From: Paracoccus sp. MC1862
Lineage (GTDB): Bacteria; Pseudomonadota; Alphaproteobacteria; Rhodobacterales; Rhodobacteraceae
Length of the DNA: 64,000 nt
NCBI RefSeq assembly: GCF_016617715.1
Contig: NZ_CP067225.1
Coordinates: forward strand, 992,001 to 1,056,000
Reading direction: 5' to 3'
Positions 28,396-36,792 of the stretch are shown one piece after another; the stretch's first letter is position 1, and each line of letters begins with the position of its first letter. The notes beneath the pieces are model-generated. The model had not been told where the DNA came from and made no database searches. It saw only the letters and a program-made list of their open reading frames with translations. Made by a program: the position numbers and the translations under genes.

Positions 28396-28423
28396 ATACT
28401 CGTTACATCGCGCAATACTCGTC

Positions 28424-28455
28424 AAAAAAAATCGAGGGTGCCCTTGGGCACCCCC
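28424..28455 (-). terminator. Strong intrinsic terminator of csbD
   Basis: On the minus strand, GGGTGCC pairs with GGCACCC and is followed after TCGA by eight T residues (28431-28424). It starts 30 bp after the csbD stop codon. Confidence 0.85.
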
Positions 28456-28482
28456 TTTCCTCGTCAACCTCGGACTATCCGC

Positions 28483-28683
28483 TCAGCTGTTGCGGCGGAC
28501 GAAGTCGTTCATCTTCTCGTCGACCTCGGTCTTGGCCCAGCCATAGCGTTCCTGCAGCTTCCCGGATAGCTTGTCGCGGTCGCCGTTGATCTGCGTCAGA
28601 TCGTCGTCGGTCAGATCGCCCCACTGCTGCTTGACCGATCCCTTCATCTGGTCCCACTTGCCCTGGATGATATCCCAGTTCAT
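28483..28683 (-). CDS. CsbD-family general stress protein
   Basis: A 66-aa hydrophilic protein with the CsbD pattern: [29 protein letters not shown], then [24 protein letters not shown]. CsbD proteins are abundant under general stress in many bacteria, but their molecular role is unknown. The ATG at 28683 has a perfect AAGGAGG site, so strong translation is expected; an upstream frame to 28755 is not supported. An EcfG-type promoter sits 32 bp upstream and a strong terminator follows, so the gene is a single-gene unit. Confidence 0.92.
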   Translation of the reverse strand: MNWDIIQGKWDQMKGSVKQQWGDLTDDDLTQINGDRDKLSGKLQERYGWAKTEVDEKMNDFVRRNS

Positions 28684-28714
28684 CGGATGACCTCCTTTAT
28701 TGCGTCGCTGCATC

Positions 28715-28739
28715 AACGTGCAGCCAACCTTCGAGTTCC
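28715..28739 (-). promoter_or_regulatory. EcfG (general stress sigma factor) type promoter of csbD
   Basis: On the minus strand GGAAC (28739-28735) and CGTT (28718-28715) are separated by exactly 16 bp, matching the alphaproteobacterial EcfG consensus GGAAC-N16/17-CGTT. The start codon is 32 bp downstream. Confidence 0.65.
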
Positions 28740-28764
28740 AAAGGAGATTTTTCACGAAATCGTG

Positions 28765-29715
28765 TCAGGCCACCCGGTCAGGCGGAGCCTCGCCCCGGAA
28801 GAAGGCCGTCAGGTTCCCCAGCGCCCGCAGGGCCATGTCGGTGCGGACTTCCTCGGCGGCCGTGCCCAGATGCGGCAGCAGCACGACGTTCTCGCGGTCG
28901 CGCAGCGCCTCGGGCACCAGAGGCTCGCGCTCGTAGACGTCGAGGCCGGCACCGGCAAGCTTTCCCGCCTCCAGCGCCGCGATCAGTGCGGCCTCGTCCA
29001 CCACGTCGCCCCGCGCGATGTTGATCAGGATCGCGCCCGGCTTCATCGCGGCAAGCTCGGCCGCGCCGATCAGGTGGCGGGTCGAGGCGCCGCCGGGCAC
29101 CGCCGCGACCACGATATCCGCCTGCGCCAGCAGATCCGGCAGCGGCACCTGCCGCGCGGGCAGGTCCAGCCCCGCGACGGTCGAGCGGTTGTGGAAGATC
29201 ACCGGCGTCCCGAAGCCGAGATGCCCCCGCCGGGCGATGGCCTGCCCGATCCGGCCCATGCCGATGATCCCCAGGGTGCGCCCGGTGACATGCATCCCCA
29301 GCATTTGGGTCGGGTGCCAGCCCGTCCACCGGCCCGCGCGGACCAGCCGCTCGCCCTCGCCCGCGCGGCGGGCGGTCATCAGAATCAGCGTCAGCGCGAT
29401 GTCGGCAGTGGCGTCCGTCACCACGTCCGGGGTGTTGGTCACGACGATGCCTGCGGCTTTTGCGGCCGCGATGTCGATATGGTTGAAGCCCGCGCCGAAA
29501 TTCGCAAGCACCTTCGTGCGTCGTTCGGGCGTGGCAAGCACCGTTGCGTTGAAGGGATCGCCCAGCGTCGGGATGATGGCGTCGTTCTCGCGCAGGGCAG
29601 CGGCCGCCTCATTCTCGGTCAGCGGCGTGGTCTCGTCGCGGAACGTCGCGTCGAAGGCGTCCGAGATCGCCTGTTCGGCGGCGGCGGTCATGCGTCGGGT
29701 GACGAGCAGGCGCAT
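28765..29715 (-). CDS. D-isomer-specific 2-hydroxyacid dehydrogenase
   Basis: The 316-aa protein is a glyoxylate/hydroxypyruvate reductase-like enzyme. It has the NAD(P) site GIIGMGRIGQAIARR, the catalytic Arg in NIARGDVVDE, the Glu region ALIAALEAG and the active-site His in LPHLGTA. NANFGAGFNHID-like VLANFGAGFNHID binds the substrate carboxylate. NADPH preference is plausible from the HNRS segment after the Rossmann strand, but is an inference. Its ATG shares one base with the stop of the upstream csaA-like gene (TGATG), so it is the last gene of ybjN-proC-csaA-dehydrogenase. Confidence 0.88.
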   Translation of the reverse strand: MRLLVTRRMTAAAEQAISDAFDATFRDETTPLTENEAAAALRENDAIIPTLGDPFNATVLATPERRTKVLANFGAGFNHIDIAAAKAAGIVVTNTPDVVTDATADIALTLILMTARRAGEGERLVRAGRWTGWHPTQMLGMHVTGRTLGIIGMGRIGQAIARRGHLGFGTPVIFHNRSTVAGLDLPARQVPLPDLLAQADIVVAAVPGGASTRHLIGAAELAAMKPGAILINIARGDVVDEAALIAALEAGKLAGAGLDVYEREPLVPEALRDRENVVLLPHLGTAAEEVRTDMALRALGNLTAFFRGEAPPDRVA

Positions 29716-30065
29716 CAGTACATCCTTCCTCCGTTCGGGACCGGGCTGTCAGGGCCGATCAGGACCACCTGTCCGTCCGCATCCGGCAGACCAAGGACCA
29801 GCACGTCCGAGAGGAACTTGCCGATCTGGCGCGGGGGGAAGTTGACCACCCCCAGCACCTGCTGCCCGATCAGGGCGGCAGGCTCGTAATGGCGGGTGAT
29901 CTGGGCGGAACTGCGGCGCTCTCCGATTTCGGGGCCGAAATCGATCCACAGCTTGATCGCGGGCACCCGCGCTTCCGGGTAGGGTTCGGCGCGCAGGATG
30001 GTGCCCACGCGGATATCCACGCGGGCGAAATCGTCAAAGGTGATCTGCGGGGCGGCTGCGCTCAT
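29715..30065 (-). CDS. CsaA-like tRNA-binding domain protein
   Basis: A 116-aa single OB-fold tRNA-binding domain: FDDFARVDIRVGTILRAEPYPEARVPAIKLWIDFG, then QITRHYEPAALIGQQVLGVVNFPPRQI and a C-terminal FLSDVLVLGLPDADGQVVLIGPD. The domain is the same as in the C-terminus of MetRS; stand-alone CsaA has been described as a chaperone linked to secretion in Bacillus. The start overlaps the proC stop as ATGA, so translation is coupled. Confidence 0.88.
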   Translation of the reverse strand: MSAAAPQITFDDFARVDIRVGTILRAEPYPEARVPAIKLWIDFGPEIGERRSSAQITRHYEPAALIGQQVLGVVNFPPRQIGKFLSDVLVLGLPDADGQVVLIGPDSPVPNGGRMY

Positions 30066-30871
30066 CTGCCAAGCTCCCGCCCCCGTTCGGCGGCGGCGGC
30101 CACCGTGCGGCGCATCAGGGGTCCAAGGCCGGTTTCCGGGTCCATCAGGTGCGACAGCCCCGCCGCCGTCGTCCCGGCGGGCGAGGTCACCGCCTCGCGC
30201 AGCCGGGCCGGGTCGCCGCCCTCGTGCATCGCCAGCGCCCCTGCCCCCGCCACCGTCGCGCGGGCGAGATCGAGCGCGAGACCGGCGGGCAGCCCCTCGG
30301 CCTCGCCTGCCGCGGCAAGGGTTTCGATCAGGTGGAACACATAGGCAGGGCCAGAGCCTGAAACGGCCGTCACCGCGTCCATCTGCGATTCATCGCTCAG
30401 GCGGACCACGCGCCCGACCGCCGACAGGAGCGATTCGGAAAGCGCCAGCGCGGCTTCGTCCGCCCGCTCGTTACCGATGATCGCGGTGATCCCCTGCCCG
30501 ATGGCGGCCGGCGTGTTGGGCATCGCCCGCACCACCGGCGCGCCCGGAAAGGCGCGGCCATAGGCATCAAGCGTCACCCCGGCGGCCACCGACAGCACCA
30601 GCCGGTCCCCGGAGGCTGTCGCGGAAAGATCCGACAGCACCGGCCTCATCATCTGCGGCTTGACCGCCAGCACCACGACCGCCGGATCGCCGGGCATTGG
30701 ACCCTCGACCGAAACGCCCCGGTCGCGCACCCAGTCGGGGACATTCGGATCTACGACGCGCACCCCCGCCGGTGCGAGCCCGCGCGCAAGCCAGCCCTGC
30801 AGCAGCGCCCCGCCCATCCGGCCGCAACCGACAAGCACGAGCCCTCTTTCATTCAGATGCGTCAGATCCAT
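30062..30871 (-). CDS. proC: Pyrroline-5-carboxylate reductase
   Basis: This enzyme reduces pyrroline-5-carboxylate to proline. The 269-aa protein has the N-terminal NADP site LVGCGRMGGALLQGW, the middle VRAMPNTPAAIGQGI, and the ProC signature near the C-terminus (AVSGSGPAYVFHLIETLAAAGEAEGL and VTSPAGTTAAGL). The ATG at 30871 has AAAGAGGGG upstream. It lies between the YbjN gene and the csaA-like gene in one operon. Confidence 0.94.
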   Translation of the reverse strand: MDLTHLNERGLVLVGCGRMGGALLQGWLARGLAPAGVRVVDPNVPDWVRDRGVSVEGPMPGDPAVVVLAVKPQMMRPVLSDLSATASGDRLVLSVAAGVTLDAYGRAFPGAPVVRAMPNTPAAIGQGITAIIGNERADEAALALSESLLSAVGRVVRLSDESQMDAVTAVSGSGPAYVFHLIETLAAAGEAEGLPAGLALDLARATVAGAGALAMHEGGDPARLREAVTSPAGTTAAGLSHLMDPETGLGPLMRRTVAAAAERGRELGR

Positions 30872-30969
30872 GTGCCCCTCTTTCACCGGGGAAGGGGTAA
30901 CGATCAGGGCGACGCTGTCCAGAGGCACCTGCTTGCCGCGATGCCGGACCGGCGCCCTGCCCGGACCTC

Positions 30970-30992
30970 GGTATATTTCCAGACAGAAGATG
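30970..30992 (+). repeat. Copy of the short intergenic repeat (diverged)
   Basis: GGTATATTTCCAGACAGAAG followed by ATG resembles the copies at 2447 and 12436. It lies between the YbjN gene and proC. Confidence 0.4.
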
Positions 30993-31014
30993 CCCGTGGG
31001 GTCGCGCCGGGCAT

Positions 31015-31518
31015 TCAGGCCCTGCCGGCGGGTTCGGCGATGGCGATGCCCATGGCGTCACGCGGCGCAATCTCGCAGCGGCAGGCAAGCTGGAAGGCCG
31101 GGTAGAAACGTTCCGAGTTCTCGATGGCGCTGCGGATCATGCGGTCGATCTGCTCGGGCGTGGCAACCGTACCGCCCGCAAGCACCAGCCCATAGCGCCA
31201 GACCATCTGCCGGTGCTGCGCCCAGAACGAGAACCCGCCCTCCCACACCGCGTCGTTGGCAAGGTTCAGCGCCTCGTGAAGCGCGCCCATTCGCGCCTCG
31301 GGCGGGTCCAGGTCGAAGCTGCAGATCAGCCGCAGCACCTCGTCCCGTTCCGACCAGGCGAGCGTCAGCGCATAGATCCGCCACAGCCCCTCGACCGTCA
31401 TTGCGATCTGGTCGTCCGCCAGCCGGGCGAAATCCCAGTCGCGGCGGGCGGCGACCGCCTCGACCAGGTCGATGGGATGGCTTTCGTCGCCGAGAAGGTC
31501 GTGATCCGGTTGCGCCAT
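31015..31518 (-). CDS. YbjN domain-containing protein
   Basis: This 167-aa protein has the YbjN (type III secretion chaperone-like) fold signature: a helical start HPIDLVEAVAARRDWDFARLADDQIAMTVEG, a strand pair WRIYALTLAWSERDEVLRLICSFDL and a helix ALHEALNLANDAVWEGGFSFW. It precedes proC in the same direction, 143 bp away, a gene order I recall from related genera. The function is unknown; the E. coli homolog affects motility and stress phenotypes when overexpressed. Confidence 0.82.
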   Translation of the reverse strand: MAQPDHDLLGDESHPIDLVEAVAARRDWDFARLADDQIAMTVEGLWRIYALTLAWSERDEVLRLICSFDLDPPEARMGALHEALNLANDAVWEGGFSFWAQHRQMVWRYGLVLAGGTVATPEQIDRMIRSAIENSERFYPAFQLACRCEIAPRDAMGIAIAEPAGRA

Positions 31519-31712
31519 GTGCCTGTTCCTGCGCCGAAGGGCGGGGATATCTCAAGCTGTTGTGCTTGCCACCACTGTCTGAGGCAAGAGGCTGGTTCGC
31601 CACAATATCATGTCGATGCCGTTTCGCAGCGCCTGACGCCCGGTTTTGCCGCCCTTGCATCCCCCCGCCCTGCTTGCCACATCGGAACGATGACCAGCGG
31701 AACGCCCGATTG

Positions 31713-32930
31713 ATGCAGAAACTTTCCCTTCCCGAACGCCCCGGCTGGCGCGAACGTGCCAAAGAACTGGGCTTCACCTTCGCCGACATGAACGGCGAAC
31801 CCTATTGGGACGAAACCTCGGCCTATCGCTTTACCCTGCGCCAGATCGAGGAGGATATCGAGGCCCCCGGCAGCGAGCTGCACGGGATGTGCCGCGAGGC
31901 GGTGGCACATGCCGTCACGTCCGAGGAATGGCTGACCCGGCTGGAGATCCCCCGCGCGCATTGGGACTTTGTCGAACGCAGTTGGGCCAATGGCGAACCT
32001 GAGCTTTATGGCCGGTTCGACCTCGCCTATGACGGCAAGGGTCCGGCGAAGCTGCTGGAATACAACGCCGACACGCCGACCTCGCTGTATGAATCCGCCT
32101 CCTTCCAATGGCTGTGGTTCGAGGAAAGCCGGGACGCGGGGGGGCTGGGTCCGAACACCGACCAGTTCAACCGCATCCACGAGGCGCTGACCGAACGCTG
32201 GGCCGCCATCTGTGTGCCGGGCGAGGATGTCCATTTCGCCGCCGACAAGGAAAACCCCGAGGATTACGCCACCGTCGAGGCGCTGGCCTGGGCCGCGCGC
32301 GAGGCCGGGCTTGGCGCGCATTTCACCGATCTCGCGAACATTGGTATCACCGATCAGGGGCAGCTTGCCGACGACCACGACCGGGTGATCGGGACGCTGT
32401 TCAAGCTTTATCCGTGGGAAGACATGCTGCGCGATGAGTTCGCGCCGAATCTGCAGCCTTCGCAGACCCGCTTCATCGAGCCGCCGTGGAAGGCGCTTCT
32501 TTCCAACAAGGGGCTGCTGCCGCTGCTGTGGCACCTGTTCCCCGATCATCCCAACCTGTTGCCGGCATTCTTTCAGTCAGACCTTGAAGCCGCGCGCCGG
32601 GGTGAGGACACGCTCTTCGCCCAGGCGATTGCCGCCGCCGAGCCGCTGCTGGCGCAGGGCCATGTCACCAAGCCCATCTTCTCGCGCGAGGGTGCGGGCG
32701 TCGTCATCCACGAGGCCGGGCGGGAAACCGACCGCGCACCGGACGACAGCTACTCGCACCACCCCCAGGTCGTGCAGGCGCTCGCGGCGCTGCCCGACTT
32801 CGAGGGTTTCCACCCCGTCCTCGGCGCCTGGATCGTGGGCGAGGACTGCGTGGGGTTGGGCATGCGCGAGGATCGCGCCCGGATCACCCACAACCTGTCG
32901 CGCTTCAAGCCGCATTTCATCGAAGGGTAA
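31713..32930 (+). CDS. Glutathionylspermidine synthase-family ATP-grasp protein (YgiC-like)
   Basis: The 405-aa protein matches the C-terminal synthetase domain of glutathionylspermidine synthase without the amidase half, as in E. coli YgiC/YjfC. Visible motifs are PYWDETSAYRFTLRQIEEDIE near the N-terminus, YGRFDLAYDGKGPAKLLEYNADTPTSLYE, and the ATP-grasp segments PPWKALLSNKGLLPLLW and VTKPIFSREGAGV. It is a predicted ATP-dependent carboxylate-amine ligase acting on an unknown peptide or polyamine. A DUF1190 lipoprotein gene follows 4 bp later, the same pairing as ygiB-ygiC. Confidence 0.87.
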   Translation: MQKLSLPERPGWRERAKELGFTFADMNGEPYWDETSAYRFTLRQIEEDIEAPGSELHGMCREAVAHAVTSEEWLTRLEIPRAHWDFVERSWANGEPELYGRFDLAYDGKGPAKLLEYNADTPTSLYESASFQWLWFEESRDAGGLGPNTDQFNRIHEALTERWAAICVPGEDVHFAADKENPEDYATVEALAWAAREAGLGAHFTDLANIGITDQGQLADDHDRVIGTLFKLYPWEDMLRDEFAPNLQPSQTRFIEPPWKALLSNKGLLPLLWHLFPDHPNLLPAFFQSDLEAARRGEDTLFAQAIAAAEPLLAQGHVTKPIFSREGAGVVIHEAGRETDRAPDDSYSHHPQVVQALAALPDFEGFHPVLGAWIVGEDCVGLGMREDRARITHNLSRFKPHFIEG

Positions 32931-32934
32931 GGCC

Positions 32935-33591
32935 ATGACCGATCTCGCTGACCGCCCCGAAGAGGCCTCCGCGCCCCGCCGCAAGCGCTCGCGCCATGTC
33001 GCGCTGCTGCTGGCAGGAGCGGCCGTCCTGACGCTGGCCGCCTGCGAGGACGACGCGGTGGACGCGCAGGCCTTCCCCGACCTGGACAGTTGCCTTGCCG
33101 CCGCGCAGACGGATGGGCTGTGGTTCACCGCCGATGACTGCCGCACCCAGTTCGCCGCCGCCGAGCAGACCCATCTGGAAACCGCCCCCCGCTATGAATC
33201 GCGCGAGTTGTGCGAGGAGGAGCATGGCGCGGGCGCCTGCGGGGCCGACCCTGCGGCGGGCGACCCGGCGGCACAGCAGCAGGGCGGCGGCGGCTTCAGT
33301 TTCATGCCGCTGCTGGTGGGCTACATGATGGGGTCGATGCTGTCGCGCGGCGGCGGCGTCTTCAGCCAGCCGATGGTGCGGACGCCGGGCGGCTATTCGA
33401 CGCCCTCGGGCAACCAGACCTTTGCCAGCAACAGCGGCTCGGGCCGCGTTCCGGCGCAGGCCTTCAACCGCGCGCCCACGACCATCGGCCAGCAGCCGAT
33501 GAGCCGCGCGCAGGTCGCCCAGCGCGGCGGCTTCGGTGCAGGCGCCACGGCCCGGACGGCGACGGGCGGAAGCCGCGGCTTCGGGGGGTGA
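32935..33591 (+). CDS. DUF1190 (YgiB-like) lipoprotein
   Basis: A 218-aa protein with a basic N-terminus, one hydrophobic segment and a lipobox LAAC37 (ALLLAGAAVLTLAAC), so it is a predicted lipoprotein. The mature part has DUF1190 features: FPDLDSCLAAA, FTADDCRTQFAAAEQTH, APRYESRELCEEEHG with paired Cys residues, then a Gly-rich low-complexity tail with FMPLLVGYMMGSML and a QQ/G-rich end. It is paired with the upstream ATP-grasp gene. The function is unknown. Confidence 0.85.
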   Translation: MTDLADRPEEASAPRRKRSRHVALLLAGAAVLTLAACEDDAVDAQAFPDLDSCLAAAQTDGLWFTADDCRTQFAAAEQTHLETAPRYESRELCEEEHGAGACGADPAAGDPAAQQQGGGGFSFMPLLVGYMMGSMLSRGGGVFSQPMVRTPGGYSTPSGNQTFASNSGSGRVPAQAFNRAPTTIGQQPMSRAQVAQRGGFGAGATARTATGGSRGFGG

Positions 33592-33780
33592 CGGCAGACC
33601 ACAGCCGCCCCTATTGCAGCCTTGCCGTTCATGGCCGACAAGGCGCGCGATGCGGCTTGCGCGGAAAGGGCTTGCAATGAACTCGGTCAGCCAGTCTGCC
33701 CCTGTCGGCGGGATCGGCGCTTTCCGCGGCTGGAGCCTGCCTGAGAGCATCGTCGCCCGCTCTGCAGGCGGTCATTCCCG

Positions 33781-35007
33781 TTGACGGCAGCGGTCGAGGA
33801 CAGCCCGGCCAACCGTCGCCGGGCTTGGTCCAACGTCGCGGTGCTGACGCTGGCGCAGGGCATCCTCGGCGCGCAATTGTCGATGATCTTCATCACCGCC
33901 GGGCTGGCCGGGGCGATGATCGCGCCGAATCCCTGCTTTGCCACGCTGCCGGTGTCGATGGTGATGCTGGGCTCGGCCGTCTCGGCGCGGTTCCTGTCGG
34001 GCTTCATGGCCCGGCACGGACGACGCGCGGGCTTCACCATTGCCTCGTTGATCGCCGCCATCGGGGCGGGGATCGCCTTTGCGGGGCTGGAACGCGGCAG
34101 CTTTGCGCTGTTCACGCTCGGCTGCACGCTGATCGGGGCGCAGATGTCGGCGCAGGGCTTCTACCGCTTCGCCGCTGCTGATGTCGCGCCCGCGGCCCTG
34201 CAGCCGAAGATGATCAGCCTCGTGCAGGCGGGCGGGCTGGTGTCCGCGCTGATCGGTCCCCGGATCGCCACCGTCACCGCCGAGGCGAGCGCGATTCCCT
34301 TTGCCATGACCTTCGCAGCCATCATCGGGATCAACCTGCTCGGTCCCTTCATCTACGCGCTGCTGCGTATCCCGGTGGCCCCGCAAGCGCGGGCGGGGAG
34401 CGCAGGCGGGCGCAGCCTCGGCGAGATCCTGCGGACCCCGGGGATTGTGGTGGCGATGATCTGCGGGACCGTCAGCTATGCGCTGATGAACCTGGTGATG
34501 ACCTCGACGCCGCTGGCGATGGTCGGCTGCGGCTTTGCGACCGCCGACGCCGCCAACGTCACTGCCGCGCATATGGTGGCGATGTTCGCGCCCGCCTTCT
34601 TCACCGGTAACCTGATCGCTCGCTTCGGGGCCGAGCGGATCGTGACGCTGGGGCTGGTGATCCTCGCAACCGCCGGGGCGTTCGCGCTCAGCGGAGTGGA
34701 ACTCGACCACTTCTACATTGCGCTGATCCTGCTGGGGCTGGGCTGGAACTTCGGCTTCATCGGGGCGACGGCGATGCTGACCGCGCAGCACACGCCCGAG
34801 GAACGCGGCCGGGTGCAGGGCATCAACGACACCATCGTCTTCGGCGGGGTGTTCCTTGCCTCGCTGTCCTCGGGGGCGCTGATGGGCTGCGCGGGCGGGA
34901 CGGCGCAGCAAGGCTGGTCGGCGGTCAACATGATGATGCTGCCCTTCCTGACGCTGGCCGGCGGAGCGCTGATCTGGATGGCCCTGCGCCCGCGCGACAC
35001 GCGCTAG
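33781..35007 (+). CDS. Major facilitator superfamily transporter
   Basis: A 408-aa protein with 12 predicted transmembrane segments. It has the MFS loop signature SARFLSGFMARHGRRAGF between helices 2 and 3, and a similar RFGAERIVTLG later. The start is uncertain: TTG 33781 gives MTAAVEDSPANRRRAW, and no strong ribosome site is seen. Substrate is unknown. The 3' end overlaps the convergent xseA gene by 4 bp. About 190 bp separate it from the lipoprotein gene upstream. Confidence 0.82.
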   Translation: MTAAVEDSPANRRRAWSNVAVLTLAQGILGAQLSMIFITAGLAGAMIAPNPCFATLPVSMVMLGSAVSARFLSGFMARHGRRAGFTIASLIAAIGAGIAFAGLERGSFALFTLGCTLIGAQMSAQGFYRFAAADVAPAALQPKMISLVQAGGLVSALIGPRIATVTAEASAIPFAMTFAAIIGINLLGPFIYALLRIPVAPQARAGSAGGRSLGEILRTPGIVVAMICGTVSYALMNLVMTSTPLAMVGCGFATADAANVTAAHMVAMFAPAFFTGNLIARFGAERIVTLGLVILATAGAFALSGVELDHFYIALILLGLGWNFGFIGATAMLTAQHTPEERGRVQGINDTIVFGGVFLASLSSGALMGCAGGTAQQGWSAVNMMMLPFLTLAGGALIWMALRPRDTR

Positions 35008-36689
35008 AACAGCGAGCCCTGTGCCGGCGGCTTCTTCTTCGGCGCGCGGCGGGACGTGGGTGCGGCCCCTTCGGGATGCACGGCCACGCGGCCGTCGTGG
35101 AACTCGATCTCAAGCGCGGCGGCCTTGCCCGCCACGCTGGCCGAGGTGACCAGCCCCTCTGGCCCCCGGACGATGGCAAAGCCGCGCCGCAGGGTCTCGG
35201 CATGGCCGAGCGTCTGCCGCAGCCGGTCCAGCGTTTCAAGCTCCTCCCGCCGTTCGGCCGTCAGCACAGGCCCGAGCGCGTCAAGCCGTCGCCCGGCCTC
35301 GTCCATCCGTGCCCGCCCTTCGGTCTGCCGGCGTTGCAGCCGGGCCTGCGCCGTGTCGAGCCGCAGGGCCGCCGCCTGAAGCCGCTGCGCTGCCAGCGAG
35401 GTGGCGCGCCGGATCACCGGATCAAGACGAGGCGCCGCGCCCGCAAGCCTGCGTGCCGCCGAGACCTGCGCCATCCGCACCGCGCCGGGCCGCACCACCG
35501 GCAGCGCCGCGCGCCTGCGCTGCTGGTCGCGGGCTTGCGCCTGATCCAGGCCGCGCCCTGCCCGTTCCACCGCCGCGCGGCGGTCGGCCATGAAACCGCG
35601 CAGGGCAAACAGCGGCAGGTGCAGCGCCTCGATGCTGCGGCGGCGGTCGCGGGTGAAGGCGCGCAACACCGGCTCCAGCCGCGGGGCGGTCAGGTCCAGC
35701 CGCTGCCGCGCCGGGTCGGTCAACGCCTGCGGACGGCCCAGCGCGCGGCCGAGGTCGCCCAGCCGCTGGGTGGAACGGTCCAGCCGCGCGCGGGTGCAGC
35801 GCAAAAGCCGCGCCTGCGTCTCGGTCAGCCGCGCGGCAAGGTCGGCCAGCACCGGGACCGCCATCTCGGCCGCGGCCGTGGGCGTGGGCGCCCGCAGGTC
35901 GGCGGCATGGTCGATCAGTGTCGTGTCCGTCTCGTGTCCCACGGCCGAGATCAGCGGGATCGTGCCCGCCGCGACCGCGCGGACCACCGCTTCGTCGTTG
36001 AAGCCCCACAAATCCTCGACCGAGCCACCGCCGCGGGCCACGATGATGAGGTCGGGGCGCGGCACCGGCCCTCCGGGCTGGATCGCATTCAGCCGGGTGA
36101 TCGCGTCGGCGACCTGCGGGGCGCAGGCGGTGCCCTGCACGGCCACTGGCCAGATCAGCACCCGGCTGGGAAAGCGGTCGCGCAGCCGGTGCAGGATGTC
36201 GCGGATCACCGCGCCCGAAGGCGAAGTCACGACCGCGATCACTCCCGGCAGGTAAGGAATGGGCCGCTTGGCGGATGCGTCGAACAGCCCCTCGGCGGCC
36301 AGCGCCTTGCGGCGGCTCTCCAGCATCGCCATCAGCGCGCCGAGACCCGCCGGTTCCACCTGCTCGACGATCAACTGATACCTGGACTGGTTGGCGAAAG
36401 TCGTCAGCCGGCCGGTGACGATGATCTCCATCCCCTCTTCGGGACGATGCGCCAGTCGTCCGGCCTGCCCCTTCCAGCAGACCGCGGCGATGCTGGCATT
36501 GTCGTCCTTGAGGTCAAAGTAAAGATGCCCCGAGCCGGGCCGGGATACCCGCCCGACCTCTCCCCTCACGCGGACGCGGCCGAACTCGCCCTCGATCACG
36601 CGCTTCACCGCGCCCGAGATCTCGGAAACCGACAGGGCGGGGGCGTTGTTGCCTGCCGCTGCAGGGGCGTCGTCTTCGAACAATTCCAT
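35004..36689 (-). CDS. xseA: Exodeoxyribonuclease VII large subunit
   Basis: This nuclease subunit degrades single-stranded DNA and resects cross-links. The protein begins with an OB-fold (ALSVSEISGAVKRVIEGEFGRVRVRGEVGRVSRPGSGHLYFDLKD), followed by the catalytic core VVTSPSGAVIRDILHRLRDRFP, IIVARGGGSVEDLWGFNDE and SAVGHETDTTL. At 561 aa it is longer than E. coli XseA (456 aa); the extra part is an Arg/Ala-rich helical region (about 300-510) with repeated RLD/QARL units that resembles an extended coiled-coil shaft. ATG 36689 was chosen over an upstream frame. It is divergent from purD. Confidence 0.92.
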   Translation of the reverse strand: MELFEDDAPAAAGNNAPALSVSEISGAVKRVIEGEFGRVRVRGEVGRVSRPGSGHLYFDLKDDNASIAAVCWKGQAGRLAHRPEEGMEIIVTGRLTTFANQSRYQLIVEQVEPAGLGALMAMLESRRKALAAEGLFDASAKRPIPYLPGVIAVVTSPSGAVIRDILHRLRDRFPSRVLIWPVAVQGTACAPQVADAITRLNAIQPGGPVPRPDLIIVARGGGSVEDLWGFNDEAVVRAVAAGTIPLISAVGHETDTTLIDHAADLRAPTPTAAAEMAVPVLADLAARLTETQARLLRCTRARLDRSTQRLGDLGRALGRPQALTDPARQRLDLTAPRLEPVLRAFTRDRRRSIEALHLPLFALRGFMADRRAAVERAGRGLDQAQARDQQRRRAALPVVRPGAVRMAQVSAARRLAGAAPRLDPVIRRATSLAAQRLQAAALRLDTAQARLQRRQTEGRARMDEAGRRLDALGPVLTAERREELETLDRLRQTLGHAETLRRGFAIVRGPEGLVTSASVAGKAAALEIEFHDGRVAVHPEGAAPTSRRAPKKKPPAQGSLF

Positions 36690-36792
36690 GCGCCGAACAT
36701 GGACCGGCACGGCCACGGGGACAAGCTGCGGCCAGTCGCTTGCCGCCCCTGTCCTGTCGCCCTAAAGCGGGCGAAAGCAGAAGGGGCCTTGC

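Noticed and set aside
33650..33784. 44-codon ORF before the MFS gene, overlapping its TTG start by 4 bp
   Set aside because: The overlap is suggestive but there is no good ribosome site, no recognisable motif and the MFS start itself is uncertain.
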